Positions 49,901 to 59,090 of a DNA stretch of 64,000 bases are shown piece by piece. A program made the position numbers and the translations under genes. The notes under the pieces were generated by a model. The model was not told the origin of the DNA. It ran no database searches and was given only the letters and a program-made list of their open reading frames with translations. Source of the DNA: Hyalella azteca (Eukaryota; Arthropoda; Malacostraca; Amphipoda; Hyalellidae); contig NW_025944324.1 in assembly GCF_000764305.2 (NCBI RefSeq), positions 294,437 through 358,436 of the forward strand. Reading direction: 5' to 3'. The first letter of the stretch is position 1. Each line of letters starts with the position of its first letter.

Positions 49901-52067
49901 TATGCTACCTTTTTGGTAGAAATTATAGTTATTCTAGATTATATTATTAAAGTTAAAAAAAATTCTTCAGGAACATTATTCCTAATTTCCAATGTATCAA
50001 CAGGATATATAATGAAAAATTGTTCTCAAGGGTCACTGTATATCATTTCTTTCATTTTAAAATAACAATTACCTGTTGGGCATCATATACTCTGGCAGAA
50101 GCTGGAACCGCCAAGTGTCGGCCAAGACCGGCCGTACTTTGTCAGGCCAAAGCTCTAGAAAGTTTTTAAGATATATGATAATTGTTTCACTTTCCTCAAA
50201 AATTAAAATTTATTTGGCTGTTCAGATTTAGTTAGTGTCGTAACGGATAGGAGCCGTTGATCCAAAATATGTCCCGTTCTACTTGACAGCAGCTCCATAA
50301 TAGTACATTTTTTAAAGTACTTCTAACATATTGCTATATATGATAATATATAAGTAATTTTTTTCTGGATAATATTAAAATATCTGGTTTGAATATGTGA
50401 CCTTTTTTTTCATCCGCCAAGCCATTCTTGCTGGATTTATTGATGAGTTTTGATTTCAACGATTGTAATTTTTCAATGATATCCACTTAACTTGACGAGC
50501 ATTTCTAAATTTTGTAACTGATTTACCTGCTTTTACAATTACCTAGTCCTAGTTAATCACCTAGTCTTAGCTGGGTGATCTTATTAGAAGCCGTATCCTG
50601 CAGGGACAACAAAGGATCTCTGCCAGTGAACGCGTGTATCCAGAACCTGGCACAAGCCGTCACAGACGTCAACATCAGGCTTGAGTTCAACTCGCCTTTA
50701 TACTCCGCTGACGACGACAATCCTGATATTTCTATCACCTTCACGCTGCCTGAGGTTTCTGAAATGGAATATTTCGTGATTTTACAGGACCCTAAAATGA
50801 AATATATCATGATTTTAGGAAATGGAATATGTTGGGGTTTTATAGGTTCCTGAAATGAAATATATCGCGATTTTTGGAAATGGAATATGTCGTGATTTTA
50901 GAAGTTTCTGAAAAGGAATATGTCGGGATTTTAGAGGTTTATGAAATGGGAAATATCGTGATTTTAGTGGTTCCAGGAATTAAATATGTCGTGATTTTAG
51001 AGGTTCCTAGAGTGAAATGCATCGTGATTTTAGAAAATGGAATATGTCGTGATTTTATAGATTCCTGAAATGAAATATATCATGATTTTAGGAAATGGAA
51101 TACGTAGGGATTTTAGAGATTCATGAAATGGAATATGTTATGATTTTAGAGGTTCTTGAAATGGAATATTTCGTAGTTTTAGAGATTCCTGAAATAAAAT
51201 ATGTCGTGATTTTAGAGGTTCTTGGAATGGAGAAAATCGTGATTTTAGATATTCCTGGAATATGAATGTATACTGTCATCCGTGTTAGTGGGCTGAATTG
51301 GTTGAAATAAAAAATTCATTACGTAAAGTAATTGTATCAAAATCATTCCAAGTAGAAATAAAATGAATAGAAATTCAAAAGAAATGAAAATTTTATTAAT
51401 GAATTTGGAATTCAAATTAAAACTACTGTATATTTAAAAAACATAGGGTTGAATGATAATTGTGTGTTTGAACCGGGGTTTTATAAACTAAAATACTTCA
51501 ACAAAAAATAATATTTATTACAAAATATTAATTTATTTATTTATTTAGTACTAAAAGTTCAACATATTAACGATGTTTAGGTTGCACAACAATATAAAAA
51601 TTTCATTCGGCACAATGTTTAGGAGCTAAAACTTCATTTCATTCATTTTAGCAGCCTCATATTGACATGTTTTCCATATTTATTTGACAGTAACAATTTT
51701 CACGGAATGGCCTGTGGCCGTTTGATCTGTAGACATTTTGTTTTATTTTACTCAACTAGGATTTCTGATGATTTTTAATAGCATTTATGGAAGGAATTTA
51801 TTTTTTAATCTACGCAAATGATGATGGGTGCAATAATTTTAAATGTTTTATTTTTAAATGCAATAAAAAAATGATCAAGGTCCATCAACGTAATGTTGGA
51901 CAGAAATATTGCGGCTGACTTACAACAATATTTTTTCATGGTTAATTAAATATAATCATGAAATCTGTTCCTGACTTACATTACGGTACTGTCATAGTCT
52001 TGAATATAATAGTTATTCACTTACCCAGAAGGCAAAGCTGCCATAGCAGCAGATGTGAAAACTTCAT
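37560..52067 (-). CDS. Cys-loop ligand-gated ion channel with N-terminal pentraxin, C-type-lectin-like and LDLa modules (complete, 13 exons)
   Basis: The gene was assembled from 13 exons on the minus strand: 52025-52067, 50561-50758, 50073-50154, 49348-49531, 46093-46692, 44232-44391, 43219-43400, 42310-42524, 41668-41798, 41015-41156, 40236-40308, 38694-38918 and 37560-38171. All introns are GT/AG, every phase matches, and the 2847 nt encode 948 residues plus stop. Domain order is: signal peptide 1-~15, pentraxin ~20-190, C-type-lectin-like ~215-345, unassigned ~346-440, LDLa 442-476 (six Cys, SDE), Cys-loop receptor ligand-binding domain ~490-695, TM1 ~698-719, TM2 ~729-745, TM3 ~759-779, a charged loop of about 145 residues, and TM4 ~927-946. 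By family knowledge it should form pentamers in the plasma membrane with the N-terminal modules outside the cell. Ligand and ion selectivity are unknown. I do not recognise a named orthologue. Confidence 0.9.
38493..38585. repeat. Short array AGATAGAAAAAATTCC
   Basis: Five to six units of about 16 bp in the intron between channel exons 12 and 13. Confidence 0.75.
38694..38918 (-). CDS. Channel exon 12: pre-TM1, TM1 and pore-lining TM2
   Basis: Residues 671-745. SGYAILTIYIPSLILLIISY is TM1, with the conserved proline. TM2 reads VRVMAALTSLLVVATLFTQ. Aligning the conserved L737 as 9' and T734 as 6' puts R728 at 0', V727 at -1' and E726 at -2'. This is neither the Pro-Ala-Arg filter usual in anion channels nor the Gly-Glu-Lys of cation channels. 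Acceptor GGCCAG|GTTGG has a poor pyrimidine tract. Donor is ACACAG|GTGAGA. Confidence 0.95.
38919..39095 (-). repeat. Array at the exon 12 acceptor with a second copy of the junction
   Basis: CTTATTACCATCCA units of about 12-14 bp adjoin the acceptor. CTTGGCCAAATGCATTCATT at 39068 copies the true acceptor flank CTGGCCAAATGCATTCACTT at 38919. Confidence 0.8.
40236..40308 (-). CDS. Channel exon 11: end of ligand-binding domain
   Basis: A 73-bp exon, residues 646-670, reading NYLKFIDEEVSAEYLGPELL then IEYQ. Acceptor AATGCAG|GAATT and donor TATCAG|GTGAAG. It lies where Cys-loop receptors have the loop F/loop C region. No adjacent cysteine pair of the nicotinic alpha type is present. Confidence 0.9.
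40752..40903 (+). mobile_element. MITE-like repeat, copy B (in intron 10 of the channel gene)
   Basis: Same layout as the 12.55 kb copy: an ACTCACTGCAGTGAGT palindrome, AGCGCATTTTCTC, a GGACGGACGGAC core and GAGAAAATGCGCT. It lies between two direct repeats of about 75 bp (40676-40751 and 40912-40986). Confidence 0.75.
41015..41156 (-). CDS. Channel exon 10: the Cys loop
   Basis: Residues 599-646. C621-DFDLNLYPFDTQR-C635 is the diagnostic Cys-loop: two cysteines separated by exactly 13 residues with the central YPFD. Acceptor CTCCGCAG|AACCA and donor CCCTAC|GTAAGT are both good, and phases fit exons 9 and 11. Confidence 0.95.
41330..41667 (-). repeat. Four 74-bp copies of the exon 9 donor end
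   Basis: Each unit carries CACTTCACTGGAGCTGGA or a close variant, the complement of the exon 9 sequence coding NWNTSSS. In the copies the donor GTGAGA has become GTTAGA, GTTTAG or lost GT. Confidence 0.85.
41668..41798 (-). CDS. Channel exon 9: ligand-binding domain, W-x-P motif
   Basis: Residues 555-599. I556-W557-T-P559 and N565 match the conserved W-x-P...N strand of Cys-loop receptors. The exon ends with EIHNWNTSSSAE. Acceptor is CTTACAG|GATCT and donor GCAGAGG|GTGAGA. The four tandem copies immediately downstream carry this same exon end with a mutated donor. Confidence 0.92.
42310..42524 (-). CDS. Channel exon 8: N-terminal half of Cys-loop ligand-binding domain
   Basis: Residues 484-555. 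The stretch YATHQLTLQWVDRRLMF matches the early beta strands of Cys-loop receptor ligand-binding domains (family pattern W-x-D-x-R-L). Donor CAGCG|GTGAGT leaves two bases that, with the first base of exon 9, make the Arg before IWTP. Acceptor is TATCAG|GGATAC. Confidence 0.92.
42740..43246 (-). repeat. Duplicated exon 7 donor end within an ATAACGTATACG array
   Basis: A segment of about 84 bp ending CGAGGTCGCACAG occurs at about 43013-43093 and again at 43163-43246, where it is the real exon 7 donor end. The copy keeps 39 exon bases and an intact CCTCAG|GTATCA donor. The space between and below (from 42740) is made of ACCATATAACGTATACG units. Confidence 0.85.
43219..43400 (-). CDS. Channel exon 7: LDL-receptor class A module
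   Basis: Residues 423-483. The six LDLa cysteines are C442, C449, C454, C461, C467 and C476, with the acidic calcium-cage motif D469-H-S-D472-E473. C428 just upstream may pair with the preceding segment. Acceptor TTTCAG|GACTG completes a Gly codon with exon 6. Donor CCTCAG|GTATAT is phase 0. Confidence 0.93.
44232..44391 (-). CDS. Channel exon 6: unassigned extracellular segment
   Basis: Residues 370-422, phase 0 in and phase 1 out. It reads NSGMGSLQFQGYGDYNMSLE and on to FPMGRRSWTLTG. I do not recognise a named domain. The exon links the lectin-like domain to the LDLa module and has a beta-rich, Trp/Gly-rich look. Acceptor is ATTTCAG|AATTC and donor TTAACAG|GTTAAT, the latter weak at position +3. 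Both phases match their neighbours. Confidence 0.85.
44392..44660 (-). repeat. Duplicated exon 6 acceptor flank
   Basis: CCAGAATTCTGAAATATAGG at the real junction recurs as CCCAGAATTCTGAAATTTAA at about 44510. The following about 110 bp (AACTGATATATT...GCAGCG) are shared as well. Confidence 0.7.
45330..46092 (-). repeat. Array of exon 5 donor copies, interrupted by a MITE
   Basis: Units of roughly 120-150 bp contain GGTTTACCTGATGTGCCAAG or variants, the complement of the exon 5 end and its donor, followed by a GATAACTG...TGTGAATAAAAC tail. Copies lie near 45405, 45510, 45845 and 45958, ending in the real exon at 46093. Confidence 0.8.
45622..45832. mobile_element. Tc1/mariner-type MITE, about 211 bp
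   Basis: Long terminal inverted repeats begin CACTGTTCGAAAAA on the left and end TTTTTCTTACAGTG on the right, extending inward about 55 nt through the shared GGTCTCACCGGCGTTCTA motif. TA dinucleotides flank both ends, the target duplication expected of Tc1/mariner elements. There is no coding capacity. It has inserted into the repeat array downstream of channel exon 5. Confidence 0.8.
46093..46692 (-). CDS. Channel exon 5: end of pentraxin domain and C-type-lectin-like domain
   Basis: A 600-bp phase 0-0 exon, residues 170-369. It opens with VNVWNYALTASEIAGIANC, the usual C-terminal motif of pentraxins. From about residue 215 a C-type-lectin-like fold follows: C219, W308-A-E-D-E312-P-N314 (an EPN motif, mannose-type calcium site in family members), C321, then C334/C339/C342 ending CAVCEF. 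The WND half of the calcium site is replaced by YDADC, so sugar binding is uncertain. Acceptor is AATTCAG|GTGAAC and donor ACATCAG|GTAAAC. Confidence 0.92.
46885..46925. repeat. (ATT)n microsatellite
   Basis: About eleven TTA units in the intron between channel exons 4 and 5. A second trinucleotide tract, (TAA)n, lies at 47755-47850. Confidence 0.9.
49348..49531 (-). CDS. Channel exon 4: pentraxin signature region
   Basis: Residues 108-169. The stretch W109-Y-H111-L-C113-V-S115 fits the start of the pentraxin signature (His-x-Cys-x-Ser/Thr), although the later Trp and Ser of the strict signature are Tyr116 and Gly118. The exon continues through YINGAQ and FIVGQSIEGDF. Acceptor TCTGCAG|ATGGT has a strong pyrimidine tract. 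Donor ACCCAG|GTGATT is phase 0. Confidence 0.9.
49532..49875 (-). repeat. Four degenerate copies of the exon 4 acceptor region
   Basis: The true junction reads CACAAGTGGTACCATCTGCA on the plus strand. Copies near 49585, 49720, 49788 and 49848 keep GGTGGTAC or AGTGGTAG followed by the purine tract. Only the last keeps CTGC at the splice site. Confidence 0.7.
50073..50154 (-). CDS. Channel exon 3: pentraxin domain
   Basis: Encodes ELWPDKVRPVLADTWRFQLL and continues to PEYMMPNR, residues 81-108, with phase 1 in and phase 2 out. Acceptor is TTCTAG|AGCTTTGG and donor CCCAACAG|GTAATT. It joins smoothly to the WYHLCVS stretch of exon 4, as expected for the middle of a pentraxin fold. Confidence 0.88.
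50561..50758 (-). CDS. Channel exon 2: start of pentraxin domain
   Basis: Encodes residues 15-80, opening with ETSGSVKVIEISG, in the frame joining exon 1 (phase 1) to exon 3 (phase 1). Acceptor TTTCAG|AAACC is followed 9 nt later by a second in-phase acceptor (CCTCAG|GCAGC), so the product may vary by three residues. Donor ACTAG|GTGATT is weak. A near-copy of the donor 17 nt further on (ACTAG|GTAATT) would read into an in-frame stop, so the first one is used in the model. Confidence 0.82.
50759..51262 (-). repeat. About 15 copies of a 33-bp unit containing the exon 2 acceptor
   Basis: On the minus strand the unit reads ...CATATTCCATTTCAGGAACC..., matching the true junction ATTTCAG|AAACC and its upstream tract. 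The array fills the start of intron 1 next to exon 2. Confidence 0.8.
52025..52067 (-). CDS. Channel exon 1: start codon and signal peptide
   Basis: Encodes MKFSHLLLWQLCLL and the first base of the next codon, then donor G|GTAAGT (phase 1). The lysine followed by a leucine-rich core is a typical short signal peptide. I chose this ATG because it is the only nearby open segment with a good donor in the phase exon 2 needs and a hydrophobic leader. A TATAAA lies only about 16 bp before the ATG, too close to be a normal core promoter, so the transcription start is not located. Confidence 0.78.
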
Positions 52068-52632
52068 TTCGGAAGCATCTATTTTATACACCTTCTATTC
52101 TTAGGGAATTTTAATTACAAATTTAATTTCGGCTAAAATAATATGAAACAATATAATATAAGTTTCAAGCTTTTTATGCTGGGTGTAGACTTCAATGAAA
52201 ATCGAAATGGGGAAAAATCAAGATTAGTCATAGATATTATATAAAAAAATTGTTTATTGCGTAGTTGTGATCATATTAACTGCATATGTTAACATCTTAC
52301 TTTAATGTTTTCTGTGATTGTAAAATAGTAATAGACAGAATTTGAACTATTTTGAGTATATAAATCATTCTAGAAGAAAAATTAGATCTTTAGATATATA
52401 ACTTTATACAACTTTACAGACCACTTTAGCAATAATATTAGAAGTCGTGGTGTTGGTGCAGACACAAGTGATCTTACTCGGTGTAATCAAAGATTATTAA
52501 ATATTTCAAACAATTTTAAAATATTAGTGGTCGCAGTGTAGGTAAAGTCGACTTTCCACGGATATTGCGGTTATTAGGATGATCATTTTAATAGAGTAAA
52601 GATAGAAATCATTGTGAGAACCTGTCTTATTT

Positions 52633-52945
52633 TAAATGCACACGAACATGTTCAAGTTCGCCTTACATTGATACAAATGAATTAAACGCATACTAATGTC
52701 TTGCATTGATACAAATGTATTAATTGCATACTAATATGTCTTGCTTTGATACAAATATATTAAACGTCTACGAATATATCTTGCATTGATACAAATGTAT
52801 TAAACGTATACGAATATGTCTTGCATTGATACAAATGTATTAAACGTATACTAATATGTCTTTCATTGATACAAATGTATTAAACGTATACTAATGTGTA
52901 TTTCATTGATACAAATAGATTAAACGTATACTAATATGTTTTCTT
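52633..52945. repeat. 45-bp minisatellite, about seven copies, upstream of the channel start
   Basis: Units contain TTGCATTGATACAAATGTAT TAAACGTATACTAATATGTC. It lies about 570 bp before channel exon 1, where a promoter would be expected; none can be read. Confidence 0.85.
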
Positions 52946-53283
52946 TTATACAAACATCCTTCCGAGTACAACCATCCAGTAAGGCCTCCACAGCCCGTAT
53001 GCAAGCGACTCAAGGTCTGTAATTCTTGTTAGGGAAGAAAAATCTCTACTTAATTACTGCATTAATCGATTCGTCACACAAGTGATAAAGATTTAATTTA
53101 CTTGCAGAATGGCAGTGAATAACCCATCAAGTCTGGAGGGGATGATGCAGGAGAGTTAAATATTGACATTAACATCATGATATTATTTTTAAAGAGATTG
53201 AATGCTCTGTATGCATGCACTTCATGCTTGTTAATGTGTTTGAATAACATGTCCCCTCAATTTCAAACTTTCAATTCATTTTT

Positions 53284-53447
53284 AGCGCATTTTCTCATTT
53301 ATGGAAAAAATGCACTATTGTGCTCGCCATGTCCGTCTGTTTGTCCGCCTGTCCGTCTGTCTGTCCGTCCGTCCGTGACTTCAAGTTTTCGTCGACGAGA
53401 AAATGCGCTCTCTGTCACTCACTGCAGTGAGTACTGAGTTATATTTT
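53284..53447 (-). mobile_element. MITE-like repeat, copy C (inverted)
   Basis: Reverse-complement orientation of the same unit: AGCGCATTTTCTC at 53284, a GTCCGTCCGTCCGTGACTTC core, GAGAAAATGCGCT, then the CACTGCAGTGAG palindrome. It lies 1.2 kb upstream of channel exon 1. Confidence 0.75.
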
Positions 53448-53449
53448 TA

Positions 53450-56400
53450 ATTATGTTTCTAATTTTTCAGGTAATTTGATGGGAAATTCGGAAGAATTTG
53501 GAATTCTGTATCATCCTATCAACTTTCATATTTTTTAAAATTTATTTCTTTGAAATACAATGATAATATTTCGTTATAAATTAAAATTATAGCTCATTTC
53601 CTATGATTATAACTCATGATTTGCGTTTTCATCTTCGATATGGCATAGTGCATTAATTCTTACTACATTTATTGCAATGATAATTAATTAACACTACTCA
53701 GTTATTATAGGTGCATTACCCCCACTCAACGTAGCAGCTTTAATGTTTTACACTAAAGCTGTTAATTTTTTTAACAGTTTTTTATTAATAAGACCGAGTT
53801 ATACAAGTCAAGGGAATACGATAAAACATTTAACATTCCCATGACCATAAAATATGAAGAGCGCAAGGTTGAATTAATATTGTAAAAATATCATATTAAT
53901 TCAATAACATCTAGAATTTTTAAAATTCATTACCAAATAAAGTTTTAGTATGGGTCAGTGCAAATGTTCAATAACTTATGATGAGTAAACTTCCTTTAAT
54001 TCTCAAACTATTGATTGCCTTATTAACTGGGCTTGATGAGCGTACATACAATATTAAACGGTAGTATTCAAGTAGTTTATTTATTTTATTCAAATAGTTT
54101 ATCTTCTGTTTGTTTATTTGGGATTATAGTTAATGACTTATGGTTGGTTATACTGAAGCTGTAATAGTTACAAAGATGATTGAATAAATTCATCGTTTCT
54201 TGATTAATTCACGCTTCAATTTAAATATAATTTTATTTAATTTTCATATCATTTTCCGGTAGTTTTATTTTTTGCAGACGTAGAAGGAGAAATTGTTTGG
54301 CTAAAAAATGATTAATTCTTCGATAATTGTCCTCAGATACCCACGATCTAGTAAATATTTTAAATGTGTATGGATGTGATGAGGCATGAAAGGCAGTCTT
54401 TTCTCGCTTTATTCGCTTGAATGCCTTCTAGGGGATTTACAAATTTAAAGAAAATTCCGGTTTAAAATGTTGTGTTTTAACCGTTCACTGTAATGTTCAC
54501 CCATTTCCTTATTTTACCATTCCACCTTACGTTTTTCTTAATTTAAGAAATACGCATTTTCATATTCAAAATCATTTGCATTGTTTGTGCTTATAAAATC
54601 TTATATATTATATTTCCTTCTATATTGTCTTTTTTCAACATGAATTTCCAAGCTGCCACGATGCGTAAAAAATCTCAATAGGTGAAATTAATTATAATAC
54701 GCTATGAAAAAATAAAATTCGAAATTATCACGTATTCAACGTAAATACTTTTTAAGGGGTAACCGAAAGAATTTTTTCTTATTGTCGATTTTATCGCAAT
54801 CCGTACCTGAAAATATACCCGAAATTTAGCCCAATTATGTCAAGCATCATTTTTTTAACCCTAACGATATGCGCTGCAATATATAATGACATGATATAAG
54901 TATAGAAAAGTGAACCTCGAATGAGGAAGGTAAAAAATATCGCCTTTCGTCATCCAATAAATATTGCTTTAGTCGCACCTGGCTCTGTAGTTACCTGTGA
55001 TTATGGATAGTTATGATGTAGTTCCAAAAATTCTTTTATTATGAAAAAGTTATGATTTAGTTCTAAAAAGGTATGGTGGAGTCCAAAAAATTTTTTATGA
55101 TGAAAAGTTATTATGTATTTCAAATAAAATCGAAAATCCCCATTGATATTAATTTTTGGCGTCATTTTCCTCATAGATTTTTTATGTAGTCATTCAAGAA
55201 ATTGCTATTAAAATTACAAATGTTTCATAAATTATTTCCAGTAGATAGTGACTCGGTAGAATATAATTTTTTGCCAAATCATGTCAAATAAACAAAATAT
55301 TACAGAAATTGTTGATATCATATAATGTCATCTTTTAATTAATTTCTCCTGATTGAAACTCTTTTCGATCAGAAGTAAACGTTTCTCATTTAGGAAATTA
55401 GTGACCTGGCACTTTACAAAACCATAAATTGTTACTGAGTGAAATTCTTGTATATTAACACTAAAGTTGCTATGAGGTTCATCTTTCAACATTTTGTATT
55501 ATTCATATTATCATTAATTAACGCTGTTAACGTAAGATTAAATTCCATCAAAACGTATTATGATGAGACATATAATATTTCACCTGATCCGTTCAATACC
55601 AGATCAATAATCTCATCAGTTTAAATCATCACCGAGCGTTGTACTAAAATGCACTCAAGCATAAATTCATTTTAATATAATGCAATGCATAAGCTGCCTC
55701 AACAAAACTGGATATTTGCGAGATTAAAAACTTCGGAACGCCATGAATCATGAAGCTTCTAACGCATTTCAGTAACGACGTATTAGAGCGACCTCAGTTC
55801 TCAGTAAACGACGCTAGCACTTGTGTTAATGCATGAGCAATTCACTATGTATATGAATGCGTCGAGGGTAAAACTTCAGGTTTATTTATGTTGCATTTGT
55901 GTAAATTTGTGTACTTATTTAAATCTCTGCTTCGCGTTCTTTGAAGATTGGGATTTTCGGGTGCGTATCCAAGATACTTATCGCGTCGAGATGTTATTTG
56001 TACGAAAAATGTTAATTTTAAAAGCGGAATTTGTAGGCAGAGATAAATGTGATTAAAATTGTATTAGAAAATTAAAAAAGGATTTTTATTTTGTTAAAAA
56101 AATAATAGAGTTTTTTTCTGCATCAAATACAATATTTGAATCAGAGTTGCGTGTCAGAGATAAGGTTTTGTTATTTGTATTATCTTGCCTCTCCTTCTTC
56201 CGTCGCTTAATAATATATGTTATTTCAAGTCACACTTGTCAATCATCAAATTAATAAGCTTATTTACTTTGAAACAAAGTTGAAATTCACAAGGCTTGGT
56301 CAGCAAATTCGTGCCGTTGTATAAAGTTATTTCTGTGTGATTTGAAACGGTTTGGCAGCCAAATCAAATCAATAATTATTTTTAAATTTAAGCATGCGCA

Positions 56401-56755
56401 ACGAATAACTTATATAAAAAGATTCATGCTCATGTTTGGATCGCAGCCATCATAAGAAATACTTGACATGTGGATTTTTAAGCGATACATCGCATGTGGC
56501 CAAGTGTGATTAAGATTTAATGTTAGGAGGAGCTTTCGACATGGCAAAATAAAAAAAATTTACGCATCATAAATTGTACATTATAAATATATGATGAGGA
56601 TCAATGAAATTTGTGGAAGAATATTAAGATTTAAATTACTAGTGTCTGATGCATAACTTAGCGGCCTAAAAAGTCAAATGCGTGCTAAGTTTTTTTCTTT
56701 TTTTTTTCTTTGAAAAGTAGTAATTTTACTTGATGCTTTCAGGTATTGATTGAAT
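53450..56755. other. Intergenic AT-rich stretch between the divergent genes
   Basis: No array, TIR pair or convincing frame. 55823-56056 is open for 77 codons without recognisable features. Confidence 0.5.
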
Positions 56756-56759
56756 CAGT

Positions 56760-57475
56760 GTAATTATAGGTGATCTGGTCAGGTCTGCTTACTGGCCAGG
56801 CGCCAGTGTTGGAGTGGTTGTCAGACTGCAAAGTCGATCTCGGCATCAAGTGGGGACACTCAAAGAAATGAGTGCGACATTGTAGTCCAGTTATCGGAGA
56901 GGCTGAACGGCATCAGTCTAATCGATGGGTAATAATGGACAATAGTTTTAGTCCACAATTGTTTTAATTTAATATAAATGAAAGGACAAGGATATATGAG
57001 CGAATATTTAAATTCCCTAACAAAATATAGGTGCGTGAGCGACCCTGCAGTAGGGCCGCCTAGGACTCGGGGAGCACGTAAATCAGCTTCTCTATGTCCG
57101 TTCCCTAACAAAATTTAGAGTAGCCCCAGCTTCTGGTAATCCAAATCAGAAGCTGCCGCGACTGTAAATTTTCTCTGGGCTTCGACTCAGGGTTCCAAAG
57201 GCAGCCTTAATTTTGTCAGCTTGCAAGCTCGGTATGACTCGGCTCGGCCAACCCTTGTCATACTATTAGGCGACTATAATGTCGGAAAGGAGATTCTGAC
57301 AAGAAACTGATTTCGATCGGATGGCCAAGCAGGCCTAGAATAACTTTGCGCGGAGTGTAGTGATTATTCGGCTGAAGCTTAGGCGGTCCCCGAATTTTGT
57401 TTTGGTTAGCAACGACAATATGAGGTGAAATCTCTGGAGTAACAAAGCAAAGTCCTTTGAAGGAGTGCAGATAGC
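56760..57475. other. GC-rich segment without recognisable gene
   Basis: Composition differs sharply from its flanks. Minus-strand frames of 83 and 84 codons (56860-57111 and 57258-57512) look peptide-like but match no family I know. TTCCCTAACAAAAT occurs twice (57014 and 57101). It may be a degraded mobile element. Confidence 0.4.
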
Positions 57476-57705
57476 CGACGGTAGAATCACAGACGACTGA
57501 CGGTAGAATCACAGACGACTGGCGGTAGAATCACAGACGACTGGCGGTAGAATCAAAGACGACTGGCGATAGAAGCATTGCAGACGACTGACAGTTGCAT
57601 CACAGATAAATGGCGGTAGAATCACTGATGACTGGCGGTAACATTACAGAGAAGTAGAGGTAGAATCACAGACGACGGCGGTAGAATCCCAGACGACTGG
57701 CAAGA
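57476..57705. repeat. 23-bp minisatellite, about nine copies
   Basis: Units of GGTAGAATCACAGACGACTG, adjoining an unusual GC-rich segment (56760-57475). Confidence 0.85.
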
Positions 57706-58942
57706 CCGGGCGGTTAAATAGGTTTACTGACGACAAAAACAAAATGCTGTGGTAGTCCCGATAGTTTTGCTGTTAACTGGGGTGTTTCGGATAGCCTCCC
57801 CAACCGGAACTGAAATGGACACCAAAGAAATCACCATTTAACCCCTTAAATGTTTCAAAGGTTATTCAGAATAAAATGAACTCATGTATGGCAAATGAAG
57901 ATTTAGCATCAAGAGCATACATGATGCTACTATAAGTATAAGAGCGGCTTATGAGCGGATAATGGATTCAGATTACGAGACCAAAAGTTATTGTTACCCT
58001 AACATAAGCTAGAAATGGCTTGATCATAACAATTGTCTTAATAGCGATGCACTTGTGATTTTTTGTGAGTCATCCTGATTTAATTTGGCCAGGTAAAGGT
58101 CAGGAGTGGATCAGTGTACGTACAGAAAGTGTGTCACTATTTTCACAATATAGCACAAAATGACTTATATTGTTTCTAGCAATTAAAAAAAGCTCCGGCT
58201 ACAGAATAATATCAAATAATGAGAATATCGAAGCCAAAAAATAAAAAATTTACAGCGTATAAAGAAAAATAGCTGCATGCACATAGCGAAAAGAATATAA
58301 AGTATATTACTTTCTAAAATTCGGAATTAAATCCAGAAAGCTTTGAAACATCTATGCGATAATATGATACCTATGACAGAGATCCTTATCAGAGATCCTA
58401 TCCTTATCTATGAAGATAAGGATAGTGAAGCTTTATCACAATAAATAATTTAGCTATAACTTCATCGCAAAATTATTGAGTTTTTGTGCATGGACGAAAT
58501 GACTAAACACTGCAATGAAAAAATGGGCTCATGGACTGAAATTAGTAATCAGGAACAGATATTTTGTCTCAGATAAGAAATCGAGAGCAATCACTTCGAC
58601 TGAATATAAATAACAAGAAATTTTCTACTAGAAAAATACTAGAATGCGCTTCACGTTTATTTGGAAGCACATTTATGATTGTACTTGTTCTAACAAGCAT
58701 TTTTTGCCCTTTGCAGAAACAAATGAGAAAATTGCAGAAAATTCCAATACAAGCTTGCCCTTTGCAGAATTAGAATTTTCCTATTAATACCTGAAAGTAT
58801 TTCTTAGCAGGAACGTTCATTTAATCATCTTAGCATTAAAAGTCTGAACGAAGTAAGGTTCATGCTAGTTATTAATCATTAAAATAACTGAAATATTAAG
58901 AAAATTAAATTAAGTACAATAAATAAGCGAAAGAAGTCATAA

Positions 58943-59090
58943 ATGATGTGCCGGCTGAAACAAGTGACATTGCTTATCACATTTGCTTGGTTCCTAAGCT
59001 ACGGAGCTCCCCAGCCTACATCCTATGTGTTCTCTGGCGAAAATATCCCAGCAGAATTCGGGGAAACTTTCCCACCCGATCCTAATAAAT
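58943..59090 (+). CDS. Lectin exon 1: signal peptide and N-terminus
   Basis: Two consecutive ATG codons open the frame; the first is used. Residues 1-49, ending FGETFPPDPNK plus one base, then a consensus donor AAT|GTAAGT. The core LLITFAWFL is a clear hydrophobic leader. The ten degenerate repeats that follow copy this exon end and donor. Confidence 0.82.

Noticed and set aside
52080..52093. TATAAA before the channel start codon
   Set aside because: It is only about 16 bp from the ATG, so transcription would start inside the coding region. Such motifs are common at this AT content.
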